A stretch of 64,000 bases of DNA from Pseudanabaena galeata CCNP1313 (GCF_029910235.1 NZ_CP112874.1:1054001-1118000); one strand, 5' to 3'; shown: positions 42,005-51,675, counted from the stretch's first letter. The notes: generated by a model not told the origin, from the sequence alone. A program made the numbers and translations.

Positions 42005-43018
42005 TTACCGATCCTTGAGACGTTTAAACACAGCCAAAATCTCTGGATCAGCTAGTTGTTCTTCTAAAGATTTACTGGCTTCGCCTAAGAATTTTTCAAA
42101 ATCAGTTTCTGGGACTGTTTGAATGTAAGCCTCTAACTTTTTATGAAGGGCATCTCTAAAACTTAGATCTCGGCTTGCCATTTTTACGCGAGCATCTTCG
42201 ATAATTGGCTTCAGATAAGGATTACTTGCCGCAACTTCCATAAGCTGATCTAGTTCAACATACTGGAGTTTTCGCCCTAATTGCTCTGATTTACTTTTCA
42301 TCTCCTCTGCTAGACCATTTTCCACACTAGCAATCGCCTTTAATACTTCAGCATAAAGAGTATCGCGTATATTGTCCTTGCTCTTTAAATCAAGAATTTG
42401 CCTATATTCTTGAGCATTTTCTTTGAAAACTAGTTGATAGATTTTATTGGTATAGATCCCAAATTTGCCTTTTCCCATATCTAAATAGTTATCTAAAGCA
42501 TTGGTAAAGACTTTACGATAATTAAATTCTTGATATGTTGAAGGTAGGTAATCACAGTCTCGTTGATTAATGTATTTAGTGTGCCCTCCTGATCGCTCAG
42601 CAACCACCTCAATTACAATATCGAGGATGCGTGAACGGATCATTCTGGCGCGATCGCTCTCCGTTAAAAGCATGGCGAGATTAAGTAAAGCTCGAAATGT
42701 AAATATGCCTAAAACTGTTATTTTGCTACCTTCATCAGTGAAGATACCACCGATAGTGTTTAGGAAATCTCTAAGTACTTGCCCGCGTAAAACTTTATAG
42801 CCGTTAGCTTTAAGTTCTTCTGTATGACTAGCAATATATCTTTCGATAGTGCTTTCACTGATCTCAAATAGGGCGACTAGCTGCTGCTTCGTAAATACTA
42901 CAGTATCGTCATAAACAAACCCGCCGAGAGCTAAATGCTCTTCTACTTTTTCTAGCGCATAGCGATTATTTAGAATATTCTGCCGATCTCGTTGGGAGTT
43001 TGTAAGGTCATTAACCAC
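42005..43018 (-). CDS. HTH (RhuM-like) protein paired with the Doc-like toxin
   Basis: The 337-residue protein is not a known antitoxin. Residues 40-70 (FTKQQLVALFEISESTIERY) look like a helix-turn-helix, and the region with YLPSTYQEFNYRKVFTNALD suggests a RhuM-type DNA-binding protein, although I am not sure. The C-terminal third is helical and acidic (GEASKSLEEQLADPEILAVF). It ends three bases before the toxin gene. The arrangement, with the partner first, fits a toxin-antitoxin operon in which this protein neutralises the toxin and represses the operon. Confidence 0.7.
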   Translation of the reverse strand: MVNDLTNSQRDRQNILNNRYALEKVEEHLALGGFVYDDTVVFTKQQLVALFEISESTIERYIASHTEELKANGYKVLRGQVLRDFLNTIGGIFTDEGSKITVLGIFTFRALLNLAMLLTESDRARMIRSRILDIVIEVVAERSGGHTKYINQRDCDYLPSTYQEFNYRKVFTNALDNYLDMGKGKFGIYTNKIYQLVFKENAQEYRQILDLKSKDNIRDTLYAEVLKAIASVENGLAEEMKSKSEQLGRKLQYVELDQLMEVAASNPYLKPIIEDARVKMASRDLSFRDALHKKLEAYIQTVPETDFEKFLGEASKSLEEQLADPEILAVFKRLKDR

Positions 43019-43152
43019 GACAACTATCTCTGAATAACGAATGTAAGGTTGTATTGCTATTTCTTACCATAACATTCTACCTAGTTTAGCGATAGCATAG
43101 ACTCTGATAGGCTTAAGCAGAGTCTGTAGAACCTAGATCGTTGACAACCCCA

Positions 43153-46059
43153 ATGGCAACAAATACAACAACTAAGCAAGTTTGGCACACTTTAACGATT
43201 GATGAGGCGATCGCGGCTTTGGATACAAATCCAGAGTTGGGGCTAGAGTCTTGGCAAGTAAGCGATCGCCAAGCTATCTATGGGCGTAATGAGTTAACTG
43301 GCAAAGCGGGACGCTCCAAGCTAAGTATTTTTGTCGATCAGTTCACCAACATCATGTTGCTGATGCTGATGGGTGTGGCGGTAGTTTCAGCAGGATTAGA
43401 TTTGCGGGTGGGTAATTTTCCCAAAGATGCGGTAGCGATCGCGGCGATCGTTATTCTCAATGGCATTTTGGGCTATGTCCAAGAAAGTCGCGCCGAGGAA
43501 GCACTTGCTGCTTTAAAACGGATGGCGGCTCCCAATGTGAGAGTCCTTCGCGAAGGGAAAGTTACGGAAATCCTCTCAGCAGAACTGGTAGTAGGGGATA
43601 TTGTGTTTGTGGATGCAGGGATGCAAGTTGCGGCAGATGGACGCTTATTAGAGGCGATCAAGCTGAAAGTCAGAGAAGGGGCGCTGACGGGAGAATCGCA
43701 AGGTATAAATAAATTTGCCGATCAAGTATTTCATGAAGACGAATCCTTGGGTGATCGCCGCAATATGCTCTTTCAGGGGACTGAGGTATTGCAAGGACGC
43801 GGGATGATGCTGGTCACATCGATAGGAATGCAAACGGAATTAGGCAAGATTGCCAATCTCCTGCAAGATGTGGAATTGGAAGAAACTCCCTTACAAAGAC
43901 GCATGACCGAACTTTCTAAGGCTTTGGTAGTTGCCTCTTTGGTGCTAGTAGCGATCGTAATTAGCATAGGGCTATGGCGCAATGGTGACTTTGTGAAGTT
44001 GCTCAATACATCCTTAAGCATGGCGGTTGCCGCAGTTCCTGAAGGTTTGCCTGCGGTAATTACAGTAACTCTAGCCCTTGGAACTCAGAGAATGGTGCGC
44101 CGTAATGCACTGATTCGGAAATTGCCTGCGGTGGAAACCCTTGGTTCGGTGACCATGATTTGTTCCGATAAAACAGGAACGCTGACCCAAAATAAAATGG
44201 TAGCCGAAAATATTTTTACTACAAATTATGCTGCCCAAATCAATGGAACTGGCTATGAACCAATTGGCGAATTTTCGCTTTCCCGACTCGCAGGAGACAT
44301 GCTGGCTAGCGATCTCAGCATTTATCAATGTGCAGAATTACAGCTTTTACTAGCGTCAGGTGTAATTTGCAATGACTCCTATCTCCAAAGCAAAACTACC
44401 AATGAGATCAGCAGAACAAGGGGCTTAAGCCCCTTGCCCATTGCTACAAATAGTTCACAGTGGAAAATAATCGGCGATCCTACCGAAGGCGCGTTATTAA
44501 CTTTGGCAGGAAAAGCTAATCTTTGGCAGTCGCACTTTACGCATTATTTCTCAAGAGTTGCGGAGATTCCCTTTACATCTGAGCGGAAAATGATGAGCGC
44601 GATCGCTACCATTAACAGTATGAATGCCGAAGATACACCCGAAGCCCTACGAGCGATCGCGGCACTGTTGCCGAATACACCTTACTTTCTATTTTGCAAA
44701 GGTTCACCAGAGTTAGTTTTAAGTCGCTGCGATCGCATTCAAATCGATAAGCAAATTGGTGTCATTACAACTTCCTATAAAACAGCGATTAACATCCAAA
44801 ACACTCTCCTTGCTTCAAAGGGAATGCGGGTATTAGGATTTGCCTATTTGCCCTTGGAAAAATTACCGACAGAGGAAGAACTCGCCAATATAGAAAATAA
44901 TCTCGTTTGGTTAGGAATAATTGGGATTCGGGACGCGCTCAGGGTTGAAGCGGTGATGGCTGTGCGAACCAGTCGCCAAGCGGGGATTCACACGACGATG
45001 ATTACAGGCGATCATCAACTTACCGCCAAAGCGATCGCTCTTGACTTAAATATTTTTTATCCCGATAGCGATCGCGTTTTAACTGGACAAGAAATTGAGT
45101 TGATGACCGATGATGAACTCACGACTCTCTCTCGACAAACTGCTGTCTATGCCAGAGTTTCCCCTGAGCATAAACTAAGAATCGTCCAAGCATTACAGCG
45201 ATGTGGTGAAGTGGTGGCGATGACTGGGGATGGTGTGAATGATGCCCCTGCACTCAAACAGGCGAATATCGGCATTGCCATGGGAATTACGGGAACAGAT
45301 GTTTCTAAAGAAGCTAGTGACATGATTCTGCTGGATGATAACTACGCGACGATTGTGGCGGCAACTGAGGAAGGACGCACGGTTTACGCGAATATCCGCC
45401 GCTTTATTAAATATATTCTTGGTAGTAATGTCGGTGAAGTGATAGCGATCGCCTCCACTCCATTTCTCGGCGTTAATGCAGTTCCACTCACCCCTTTACA
45501 AATCCTATGGATGAATTTAGTTACGGATGGCGTACCCGCATTAGCTTTAGCTGTGGAGCCATCGGAAGCTGATGTAATGCAAAGACCGCCTTTTAACCCC
45601 CAAGAGAATATTTTTGCAAGGGGATTAGGTTGGTATATCCTGCGAATTGGTGTTGTCTTTGGTTTGCAAACTATTTCCTTAATGGAACTTGTCTACAACT
45701 CTGGTAATCCCTCATGGCAAGAGCATTGGAAAACAATTACATTTACCACTCTCTGTATTGCTCAGATGGGTCATGCCCTCGCCTGTCGTTCTGATTCCAA
45801 ACTGATCATTGAGTTAAATCCTATTTCCAATCCCTATCTATTATTTTCCGTGATTTTTACCACGATCCTGCAACTTGCACTGCTCTACGTGCCAAGCCTA
45901 CGACAATTTTTCGGGACAGATGCTCTTTCGGCTTCAGAGTTGGGCTTATGCTTTGGATTCAGTATGTTGTTGGTTTTGTGGGTGGAATCAGAGAAAATCA
46001 TCCTCAGGTGGTGGAGGAAGTCTCACCCTGCAAAATCCTCTGTAAAACCTCAGTCCTAA
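43153..46059 (+). CDS. P-type cation-transporting ATPase (PacL/Ca2+ type)
   Basis: The protein has about 968 residues (a TTG at 43141 would add four). It has the P-type features: actuator motif LTGES (within [10 protein letters not shown]), phosphorylation site [13 protein letters not shown] near residue 339, and [21 protein letters not shown]-like hinge (as TGDGVNDAP and [10 protein letters not shown]). The N-terminal [14 protein letters not shown] and membrane segments M4/M6 fit the type II Ca2+ pumps such as PacL. A palindrome AAGGGGCTTAAGCCCCTT (44418-44435) inside the nucleotide domain codes for RGLSPLP, a probable repeat insertion. The GTPase gene starts four bases after the stop. Confidence 0.9.
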   Translation: MATNTTTKQVWHTLTIDEAIAALDTNPELGLESWQVSDRQAIYGRNELTGKAGRSKLSIFVDQFTNIMLLMLMGVAVVSAGLDLRVGNFPKDAVAIAAIVILNGILGYVQESRAEEALAALKRMAAPNVRVLREGKVTEILSAELVVGDIVFVDAGMQVAADGRLLEAIKLKVREGALTGESQGINKFADQVFHEDESLGDRRNMLFQGTEVLQGRGMMLVTSIGMQTELGKIANLLQDVELEETPLQRRMTELSKALVVASLVLVAIVISIGLWRNGDFVKLLNTSLSMAVAAVPEGLPAVITVTLALGTQRMVRRNALIRKLPAVETLGSVTMICSDKTGTLTQNKMVAENIFTTNYAAQINGTGYEPIGEFSLSRLAGDMLASDLSIYQCAELQLLLASGVICNDSYLQSKTTNEISRTRGLSPLPIATNSSQWKIIGDPTEGALLTLAGKANLWQSHFTHYFSRVAEIPFTSERKMMSAIATINSMNAEDTPEALRAIAALLPNTPYFLFCKGSPELVLSRCDRIQIDKQIGVITTSYKTAINIQNTLLASKGMRVLGFAYLPLEKLPTEEELANIENNLVWLGIIGIRDALRVEAVMAVRTSRQAGIHTTMITGDHQLTAKAIALDLNIFYPDSDRVLTGQEIELMTDDELTTLSRQTAVYARVSPEHKLRIVQALQRCGEVVAMTGDGVNDAPALKQANIGIAMGITGTDVSKEASDMILLDDNYATIVAATEEGRTVYANIRRFIKYILGSNVGEVIAIASTPFLGVNAVPLTPLQILWMNLVTDGVPALALAVEPSEADVMQRPPFNPQENIFARGLGWYILRIGVVFGLQTISLMELVYNSGNPSWQEHWKTITFTTLCIAQMGHALACRSDSKLIIELNPISNPYLLFSVIFTTILQLALLYVPSLRQFFGTDALSASELGLCFGFSMLLVLWVESEKIILRWWRKSHPAKSSVKPQS
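44418..44435. repeat. Palindrome inside the ATPase gene
   Basis: AAGGGGCTTAAGCCCCTT is a perfect 18-base palindrome. It lies in a poorly conserved loop of the nucleotide-binding domain and keeps the frame. Confidence 0.75.
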
Positions 46060-46063
46060 GCCA

Positions 46064-47596
46064 ATGAAAAGAAAATTTCCTTGGTTGCGATCGCTACTTG
46101 TTTTAGGCTGCTTTGGTCTAGTAATTTCGTTTGTCGTTCCCTTACTAGATCGCATTATTCAAATCTACCAACTTGTCTCCACTTCATCGCCAATCTTAGG
46201 CGGCTTCGTAGTGCTGTTAGTGATGGGAGCATTGGCAGGATTGTTTTTTGTGCTTTGGCGATATCTTAATCTGTTTCAAGCAGAACCATCTGCACCCCGA
46301 CCAATCCCTGAAGTTCCCACCGACAAAATTGAAGCTGCTCAAGATAGTCTCGAAGCTCTAGAGCGTCAAGTTGAGCAGATCCAAGATGAGGTAATGCGGC
46401 GATCGCTTGCTGAGCAAACAGAACAACTCAAAAAGAATTTCATTCGTCAAGAATTGCGTGTGGTAGTGTTTGGAGTTGGCTCCGCAGGTAAGACTTCCTT
46501 AGTGAATGGATTGCTCGATTTAGCACTTCAAGATCCTGAGGTTAGAGGTGAAGTAGGCGCAACTATGGGAACTACACAACTGGGGAAAGTCTATATACCT
46601 GTGAAGTTCCCCAATCTAGATGTACCTGTGCAAATTACTGATTGTCCAGGGATTTTAGAAGCGAGTGCCTTGGGTAGCGATCGCGAACAGGAAGCACGAA
46701 AAATCGCCACAGAAGCAGACTTGATTGTATTTGTGGTCGATGATGACTTACGACGCTCAGAATATGAAGTTCTCAAAGCGCTTACGGAAATCGGCAAACG
46801 AATTGTGCTTGCTTTCAATAAAATTGATCGCCTCACTAAAAGCGATCGCGAAATCATTCAGACTAGTTTGCGATCGCGGGTATTAGACTTGATCGCGCCC
46901 GAAGATGTGGTAGCGATCGCTGCCAATCCTGCCGCAATTACCATCGACTCTGGTGAAGTCGTTACGCCTAAGCCCAAAATTCAACCTTTGCTGGCTCGTA
47001 TGCTCGATATTCTCAGCTATGAAGGCGATGAGCTGGTGGCTGATAATGTGCTATTGCGATCACAAAGGCTAACGGAAGCAACTCGTGAAGCGCTCTCTCA
47101 ACAACAACAAGCAGAAGCCGAAAAAGTAGTTGAGAAGTTCCAATGGTTAGTAGTTGGGGTAGTTTTTGCAACGCCTTTACCAGTGGTCGATCTCCTCGCT
47201 ACAGCCGCAATTAACGCACAAATGGTGGTGGAAATTGGAAAGGTCTATGGTTGCGAAATCAATATTGATCGCGGTAAAGAATTGGCAAATTCGCTCACCC
47301 GCACTCTAGTTAGTCTCGGTATCGTTAAAGGCGTAGTCCAAATCATTACCACAGTCATTTCCGTAACGGTCGTAGGACTAGTTCTCAAGGCGACGATTCA
47401 ATCAGTGACGGCTGCCTATCTCACCCGCATTGCTGGCAAGAGTTTTATCGAATATTTCAGTCGCGATCGCGATTGGGGTGATGGTGGTATCGCGGAAGTG
47501 GTGCAGCGTCAGTTCCAACTAAATCGCCGTGATGAGTTTCTCAAAGTCTTTGTCCAAGATGCTGTCAATCGGGTGATGGTCTTGATGAAGCAATGA
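46064..47596 (+). CDS. Membrane GTPase with DUF697 domain
   Basis: The 510-residue protein has two N-terminal membrane segments (LLVLGCFGLVISFVVPLL and VVLLVMGALAGLFFVLW), then a coiled segment and a GTPase domain: Walker A GVGSAGKTSLVNG (137-149), DCPGILEAS and the base-specificity motif NKID. The C-terminal third (about 345-480) resembles DUF697, seen in YcjF-type and other cyanobacterial GTPases. Its function is not established; membrane organisation or stress response is plausible. It starts four bases after the calcium-type ATPase, so the two are very likely co-transcribed. Confidence 0.85.
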   Translation: MKRKFPWLRSLLVLGCFGLVISFVVPLLDRIIQIYQLVSTSSPILGGFVVLLVMGALAGLFFVLWRYLNLFQAEPSAPRPIPEVPTDKIEAAQDSLEALERQVEQIQDEVMRRSLAEQTEQLKKNFIRQELRVVVFGVGSAGKTSLVNGLLDLALQDPEVRGEVGATMGTTQLGKVYIPVKFPNLDVPVQITDCPGILEASALGSDREQEARKIATEADLIVFVVDDDLRRSEYEVLKALTEIGKRIVLAFNKIDRLTKSDREIIQTSLRSRVLDLIAPEDVVAIAANPAAITIDSGEVVTPKPKIQPLLARMLDILSYEGDELVADNVLLRSQRLTEATREALSQQQQAEAEKVVEKFQWLVVGVVFATPLPVVDLLATAAINAQMVVEIGKVYGCEINIDRGKELANSLTRTLVSLGIVKGVVQIITTVISVTVVGLVLKATIQSVTAAYLTRIAGKSFIEYFSRDRDWGDGGIAEVVQRQFQLNRRDEFLKVFVQDAVNRVMVLMKQ

Positions 47597-47646
47597 TAAA
47601 CAAGAAAAGAGACAAAATTATTTTTACCTTCTTTTGAAAGCAGAAT

Positions 47647-48480
47647 GTGAGTTACATGAACAGTAGTATCAATCCAATTCAGAAAATAGGGCATTTAATG
47701 CGAACAGATCCCGAAGGGTATCTAATTAATGAATGTAATTGGGATTCAATTCAATTGCCTTGGTTAAATCTAGTTGAAGCATTAAGAAGTATCTGTATAG
47801 AAACATTAGGCGATCGCTTGCATAGCATTAATTTACGAGGTTCCGTACCGCGTGGACAGGCTATTTTAAATGTTTCCGATTTAGATAGTATTGTGATTAT
47901 TCAAGGAGAAACCTCCCCTGAACTCATAGCAAAAATCACTGATATTGAGATTCAGCTAGAAAAGCCTTATCCCTTTTGTCAGAAGGTCGAGATTATCCCA
48001 ATCAGTTACAGTGAAATGCAACAGCCAAAATCCCATTGGCAAACTGTTTTACAAACACAGGGTTTATGTATTTATGGCGAAGATTTGCGATCGCAGTTTC
48101 CACAGTTTAAACCGAATCTTGATTTGGTTAGTCACGCTTTCCACCTTGAAGAAGATCTTGCCGAAACTCAAATCATGTTGCGTCAAATTCCTGCAAATAG
48201 CACCCATTTGGAATCCATTGTTAAACAGAAATGTCGGTGGATTAATAAACGCATTGTTCGTACTGGATTTGAGTTGGTAATGCAAAAAGAAAATGCCTTT
48301 ACTCGCGATCTTTATCCTTGCTATGAAAGATTTGCACATCATTTTCCCCATCATGCAAGGTTGATGTACAAGGCTTTAGAATTAGCAATTCAACCATCTA
48401 GTAATCGTGACGGTTTATTAATGTTTCTCAGTCATTTTGGTAAATGCTTGGTAAAAGAAGTAAATCAGAACTTACGCTAA
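47647..48480 (+). CDS. Nucleotidyltransferase-domain protein
   Basis: The 277-residue protein has a pol-beta-type minimal nucleotidyltransferase core: LRGSVPRGQAILNVSDLD, with GS at 65-66 and the two Asp residues at 78 and 80. The C-terminal part is helical, with several conserved-looking His and Arg residues and the sequence YERFAHHFPHHARLMYKALE, perhaps HEPN-like. It could modify a nucleotide, RNA or antibiotic. The start is probably GTG 47647, since GAAAG lies six bases upstream; ATG 47656 is an alternative. It overlaps the convergent JmjC gene by four bases. Confidence 0.75.
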   Translation: MSYMNSSINPIQKIGHLMRTDPEGYLINECNWDSIQLPWLNLVEALRSICIETLGDRLHSINLRGSVPRGQAILNVSDLDSIVIIQGETSPELIAKITDIEIQLEKPYPFCQKVEIIPISYSEMQQPKSHWQTVLQTQGLCIYGEDLRSQFPQFKPNLDLVSHAFHLEEDLAETQIMLRQIPANSTHLESIVKQKCRWINKRIVRTGFELVMQKENAFTRDLYPCYERFAHHFPHHARLMYKALELAIQPSSNRDGLLMFLSHFGKCLVKEVNQNLR

Positions 48481-49625
48481 TCTTTGACAAACAAAATACC
48501 TTCTGTTACTAGGCGGGTTAGTAAGGGAACTACATCTGCATCTAAGTCCAAATTAGGTTCCCAATCAGCCATATCCAAAACACTAAAACTAGACTGTTGA
48601 AATAGCTTTTCAAGTAGATTGAGAGACAAGCCTTTGATGGTTATTTGCTTAGAACCAACCGTAACTTGATAATGATTTTCCTCAAAGATGGCGATTTCTA
48701 TACGTTGTGCTGGCAGTAAGACAAACTCAGCCTCTAAACCATGATCAAAAATATTGAATCCTAACTGTGTAGGCAAAGCAAAAGGTGTAATTGGCTGAGT
48801 TTCATTTTGGCAATTAAGCAGATATTTTTGGATGAGATCGGGCTGTTGTAAGTAATCGATTAAACGTTGCTGTTGTACTTTTAAATGCTGTTCTAAATCT
48901 TGATAATTGCCGTTAATGCTCAAAGGTAAGTTCTGTCGCCATTCCGCTTGTTCTTGTAACTCTAACTGTAGCCACTTAAGCCAATCTATCCCCGTAAAAC
49001 AATCAATTCCAACTGTTAAATGGAGTGAAGGACGATCACCTGATATGGCATAATGCCAATGTCCGCGTGGAATATATAGCAGATCTCCTTGCTCTAAAAC
49101 ACATTGCAGATAAGGAGGCTGGTCTGGAGGAAGATGATCAGGCGATCGCGTCTCGGATGTGGGAAAACTTACTGTTTCAGGAAAAATAAACCATTCTTTA
49201 TCCCCATCAATTTGGAGGATTAATACATCATGGGTATCGTAATGGCAGCTAAACCCACGCTGCTGAGCAGGAGAACAATACAGGTTAATCTGGACGCGAT
49301 GCCCAATTTCATGGCATAGATTTCTGGCTAAATCTGCTAATTCTGGAACGCGCTCATCAACTCCATTAATCACTAAAGTTGCCCCCTGTTGCAAATGGTC
49401 ATGCCAATTGCGGCGATCACTCTTAGATAATGAATGCCCATCTAAGGAAAAATGTAGTTTTGATTCATCTAATTGATGAAAGTTAAGCAAATGATTAAGG
49501 GTATGCCAAGAAAAGAGATGAGCGAATTTGTGGCGATCGCTGGCTGGAATATGCACAGCTTGACGAGTCCAATCTTGGCTTAAAAATTGTTCCACTGCGT
49601 AGGGAGCAAGAAGATCTTTGAGCAT
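48477..49625 (-). CDS. JmjC/cupin-type oxygenase
   Basis: The 382-residue protein matches bacterial JmjC cupin_4 proteins: the HxD iron site is CHYDTHD (His128, Asp130), followed by ILQIDGDKEWFIF, and the distal His lies in YIPRGHWHYA (189 or 191). Relatives such as YcfD hydroxylate ribosomal protein residues using Fe(II) and 2-oxoglutarate. The C-terminal 150 residues are less conserved and end with a winged-helix-like segment. It is a single gene, overlapping the nucleotidyltransferase gene tail to tail. Confidence 0.82.
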   Translation of the reverse strand: MLKDLLAPYAVEQFLSQDWTRQAVHIPASDRHKFAHLFSWHTLNHLLNFHQLDESKLHFSLDGHSLSKSDRRNWHDHLQQGATLVINGVDERVPELADLARNLCHEIGHRVQINLYCSPAQQRGFSCHYDTHDVLILQIDGDKEWFIFPETVSFPTSETRSPDHLPPDQPPYLQCVLEQGDLLYIPRGHWHYAISGDRPSLHLTVGIDCFTGIDWLKWLQLELQEQAEWRQNLPLSINGNYQDLEQHLKVQQQRLIDYLQQPDLIQKYLLNCQNETQPITPFALPTQLGFNIFDHGLEAEFVLLPAQRIEIAIFEENHYQVTVGSKQITIKGLSLNLLEKLFQQSSFSVLDMADWEPNLDLDADVVPLLTRLVTEGILFVKD

Positions 49626-49657
49626 ATCTTAATAATTGAAAACTGCTGAGTAATTAC

Positions 49658-49704
49658 AGAAGCATTTTGAAAGCGGCGCTAAGCGCCGCTTTCAAAATGC
49701 TTCT
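49658..49704. repeat. Perfect palindrome with GGCGC core
   Basis: The 22-base arms (AGAAGCATTTTGAAAGCGGC...) pair around TAA. A fragment TCAGCGCAAATTGCTGTATAGC, resembling ends of the element at 62264, follows at 49713. Confidence 0.85.
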
Positions 49705-49747
49705 AGGTTTCAAGTCAGCGCAAATTGCTGTATAGCCTTTTAGCTGC

Positions 49748-50113
49748 TTAACGCCTGATCTGGATGACGCGAATAGGTATTACCTGCACAGGTATACTTC
49801 TGATCACACGATGATGAGTATTGCCAGAGGTTCTCCGATTATCATGATCTTTAACTTGATCATGATCGCGGTCATTGTTACGACGCTTATCATTATTACG
49901 GCGGTTATCGTTGTTGCGCCTGTCATCACTATTGCGATCGGCGACTAAAGTTGGTTTTGAGCTTTGATTTACGTCTACCACTTCAACTTGGATTGATGGG
50001 GAGCGAGGTGATTGATAAGCAATAGATTCGGGAATTACTGCAAAGGCAGCGATCGGTAGAAACAAAGAAGCCTTGACACCTAAAAATAGGCTCATTAGTA
50101 ATTTTGGGTTCAT
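49748..50113 (-). CDS. Small secreted basic protein, Asn/Arg/Asp-rich
   Basis: ATG 50113 has GGAG eight bases upstream and gives a signal peptide (LLMSLFLGVKASLFLPIAAFA). The mature protein of about 95 residues has a low-complexity core with repeated DRRNNDNRRNND-type units, then a valine/isoleucine-rich tail (VQVIPIRVIQIRR). I do not recognise a family. It may be a periplasmic or cell-wall protein of the RcnB-like Arg/Asp-rich kind, but this is a guess. It is preceded by about 230 bases of AT-rich DNA without a clear feature (50114-50341). Confidence 0.6.
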   Translation of the reverse strand: MNPKLLMSLFLGVKASLFLPIAAFAVIPESIAYQSPRSPSIQVEVVDVNQSSKPTLVADRNSDDRRNNDNRRNNDKRRNNDRDHDQVKDHDNRRTSGNTHHRVIRSIPVQVIPIRVIQIRR

Positions 50114-50359
50114 GTTTTTCTCCAAAAAATTAAAGTTTGCCCACTTTTCTGTTAAGTTAAAATTAACAGGCTTGGCAGATCTAGGCATTCTAGACTTAGT
50201 TAAGTTGATTTTGGTTCCCTATATCTTTGTATAGCTAAAGGCTAGTAAATATAGCTGATTTAAAGCATCAAGCTTGTCTGTAATATGTAGCACTTCTCAC
50301 TGGCTCTTATTTCAGAAATTACCGATCAAGCGAACTACAAGTACTTGGGCAAAAAATTA

Positions 50360-50410
50360 CCAAAACCCATAAAGTTACGCCCCGCAGGAGCGTAACTTTA
50401 TGGGTTTTGG
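50360..50410. repeat. Palindrome, 21-base arms
   Basis: CCAAAACCCATAAAGTTACG and its complement flank a CCCGCAGGA centre. The arms resemble those at 3606-3658. Confidence 0.8.
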
Positions 50411-50477
50411 TTTGTAATTAATTACTGATGTTACGTAGAACAAAGATCGCCATACTGTTTCTATATCATCTTAAAAG

Positions 50478-50590
50478 AACGTGAGTTTGATATAGTCGTT
50501 TGCGGCGTGCGAAGCACGCCGCAAATGGCGAAAAATGGTAAGAATCGTTTAGCGATTCTTACCATTTTTCGCTTTCGTCGAACTGACGTT
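50478..50590 (+). mobile_element. IS982-type MITE, full-length copy B (113 bp)
   Basis: Ends AACGTGAGTTTGATATAG and CTTTCGTCGAACTGACGTT. It is exactly 113 bases and is flanked on both sides by AAAAG, a perfect 5-base direct repeat. The inner hairpins are GCGGCGTGC-GAA-GCACGCCGC and AATGGTAAGAATCG/CGATTCTTACCATT. Confidence 0.92.
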
Positions 50591-50595
50591 AAAAG

Positions 50596-50652
50596 AGGAT
50601 TTGGAGACCAAATCCCTCTATATTGGTTGTAGAGGCTTGGTCTCCAAGCCCC
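50596..50652. repeat. GGTCTCC palindrome, second copy
   Basis: GGATTTGGAGACCAAATCC and a GAGGCTTGGTCTCCAAGCC-type arm surround an AT-rich loop. It resembles the element at 16259-16313, with diverged arms. Confidence 0.75.
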
Positions 50653-50703
50653 ATTCTCAGAGTTCCACGTAACATCAGTTAATTATGCCTAGCTACTTAG
50701 TAA

Positions 50704-51675
50704 CTACTGCACAGAAATAAATCCTAATCTTTGGATAATTTGCTGCCCTTGGGGAGAAAGCGCAAACTCAATAAACTGTTTAGATGCAGGGCTGGTGGTC
50801 TTCTTAACCCCTAAAAACAAATTCCGACTAATTGGATATTGCCCAGCTTTGACAGCATTAACATCCGTAGGCAGAACCCCATCGATCGCCACAATTCTGG
50901 CGATTTCTTGCTTTTCTACCTGTGAGACAGTGGCATAACTAATGCCGTTATCGCCAATATCCCGCAAGATTGCTGTCGTTTCATCTTGTTTCCATGTAAT
51001 GAAGTTAGGGCTATCTGGTGAGAAGTTTTGACCAAGTAATACAATATCTTGAAAAGCTTCTCTAGTTCCGCTTGTGATGCCACGATTGATCACTCTAATT
51101 GGTTGGTTTGCGCCTCCAACTTGCGACCAATTAGTGATTTTTCCCTGATAGATATCGCGTACTTGATCTTTGGTTAAATTTCCTTTAAATGGATTATTAA
51201 TACCAACGAATACGGCGATCGCATCTTTCGCGATCGGTACTAATTGGATTCCTGCTTGGGCTTCGGCAGCTTTGAGAGGACGAGAAGTTGCGGCGATCGC
51301 CACATTACCATCGATTAAATTTTTTAATCCCTGATTTGATCCCGTTGGATTGCCATCGGGAATCCCATAGGTAGATGGGATGTTGGGATTAACTTGACTA
51401 TAAGCATTACGCAAATCCTTGACCAAAGCCACCATCGCCGTACTGCCATCGATCGCCAAAATAGTAGGATTGGGCAAAGATGTATCAAGGTTCAAACTCG
51501 TTGTCGGTGTAGGAGTTGTTGTTCCTATGGTTGCTTGTGGGGATGTTTCAGTCGAAGCGGTAGGAGATACTACTGCTGATTTTGGTTGCGAAAAGAACCA
51601 ATACCCACCTCCTGCAATTCCTGCTGTGACTAGCAATGACAATACTAAAACTGTAGTTTCTTTGCCCTGTGACAT
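50704..51675 (-). CDS. PstS-like phosphate-binding protein, membrane anchored
   Basis: The 323-residue protein has an uncleaved-looking N-terminal membrane segment (TVLVLSLLVTAGIAGGGYWF), a Thr/Ser/Pro linker and a PBP-like domain: LAIDGSTAMVALVKDLRNAY-type start, AATSRPLKAAEAQAG, KITNWSQVGGANQPIRV and SGTREAFQDIVL. It resembles phosphate-binding PstS/SphX proteins. The phosphate-transport genes pstCAB are not adjacent, so a signalling or auxiliary binding role is possible. The start is preceded by a short AT-rich stretch with no clear Pho box. Confidence 0.8.
   Translation of the reverse strand: MSQGKETTVLVLSLLVTAGIAGGGYWFFSQPKSAVVSPTASTETSPQATIGTTTPTPTTSLNLDTSLPNPTILAIDGSTAMVALVKDLRNAYSQVNPNIPSTYGIPDGNPTGSNQGLKNLIDGNVAIAATSRPLKAAEAQAGIQLVPIAKDAIAVFVGINNPFKGNLTKDQVRDIYQGKITNWSQVGGANQPIRVINRGITSGTREAFQDIVLLGQNFSPDSPNFITWKQDETTAILRDIGDNGISYATVSQVEKQEIARIVAIDGVLPTDVNAVKAGQYPISRNLFLGVKKTTSPASKQFIEFALSPQGQQIIQRLGFISVQ

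Larger units (their letters stand above)
50420..50684. repeat. TTACGTGGAAC-ended element, copy 2, with nested MITE
   Basis: It begins AATTACTGATGTTACGTAG and ends GTTCCACGTAACATCAGTTA. Inside are the 113-base MITE (50478-50590) and the GGTCTCCAAGCC palindrome (50596-50652). The MITE's AAAAG target duplication shows it inserted into this element afterwards. Confidence 0.8.
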
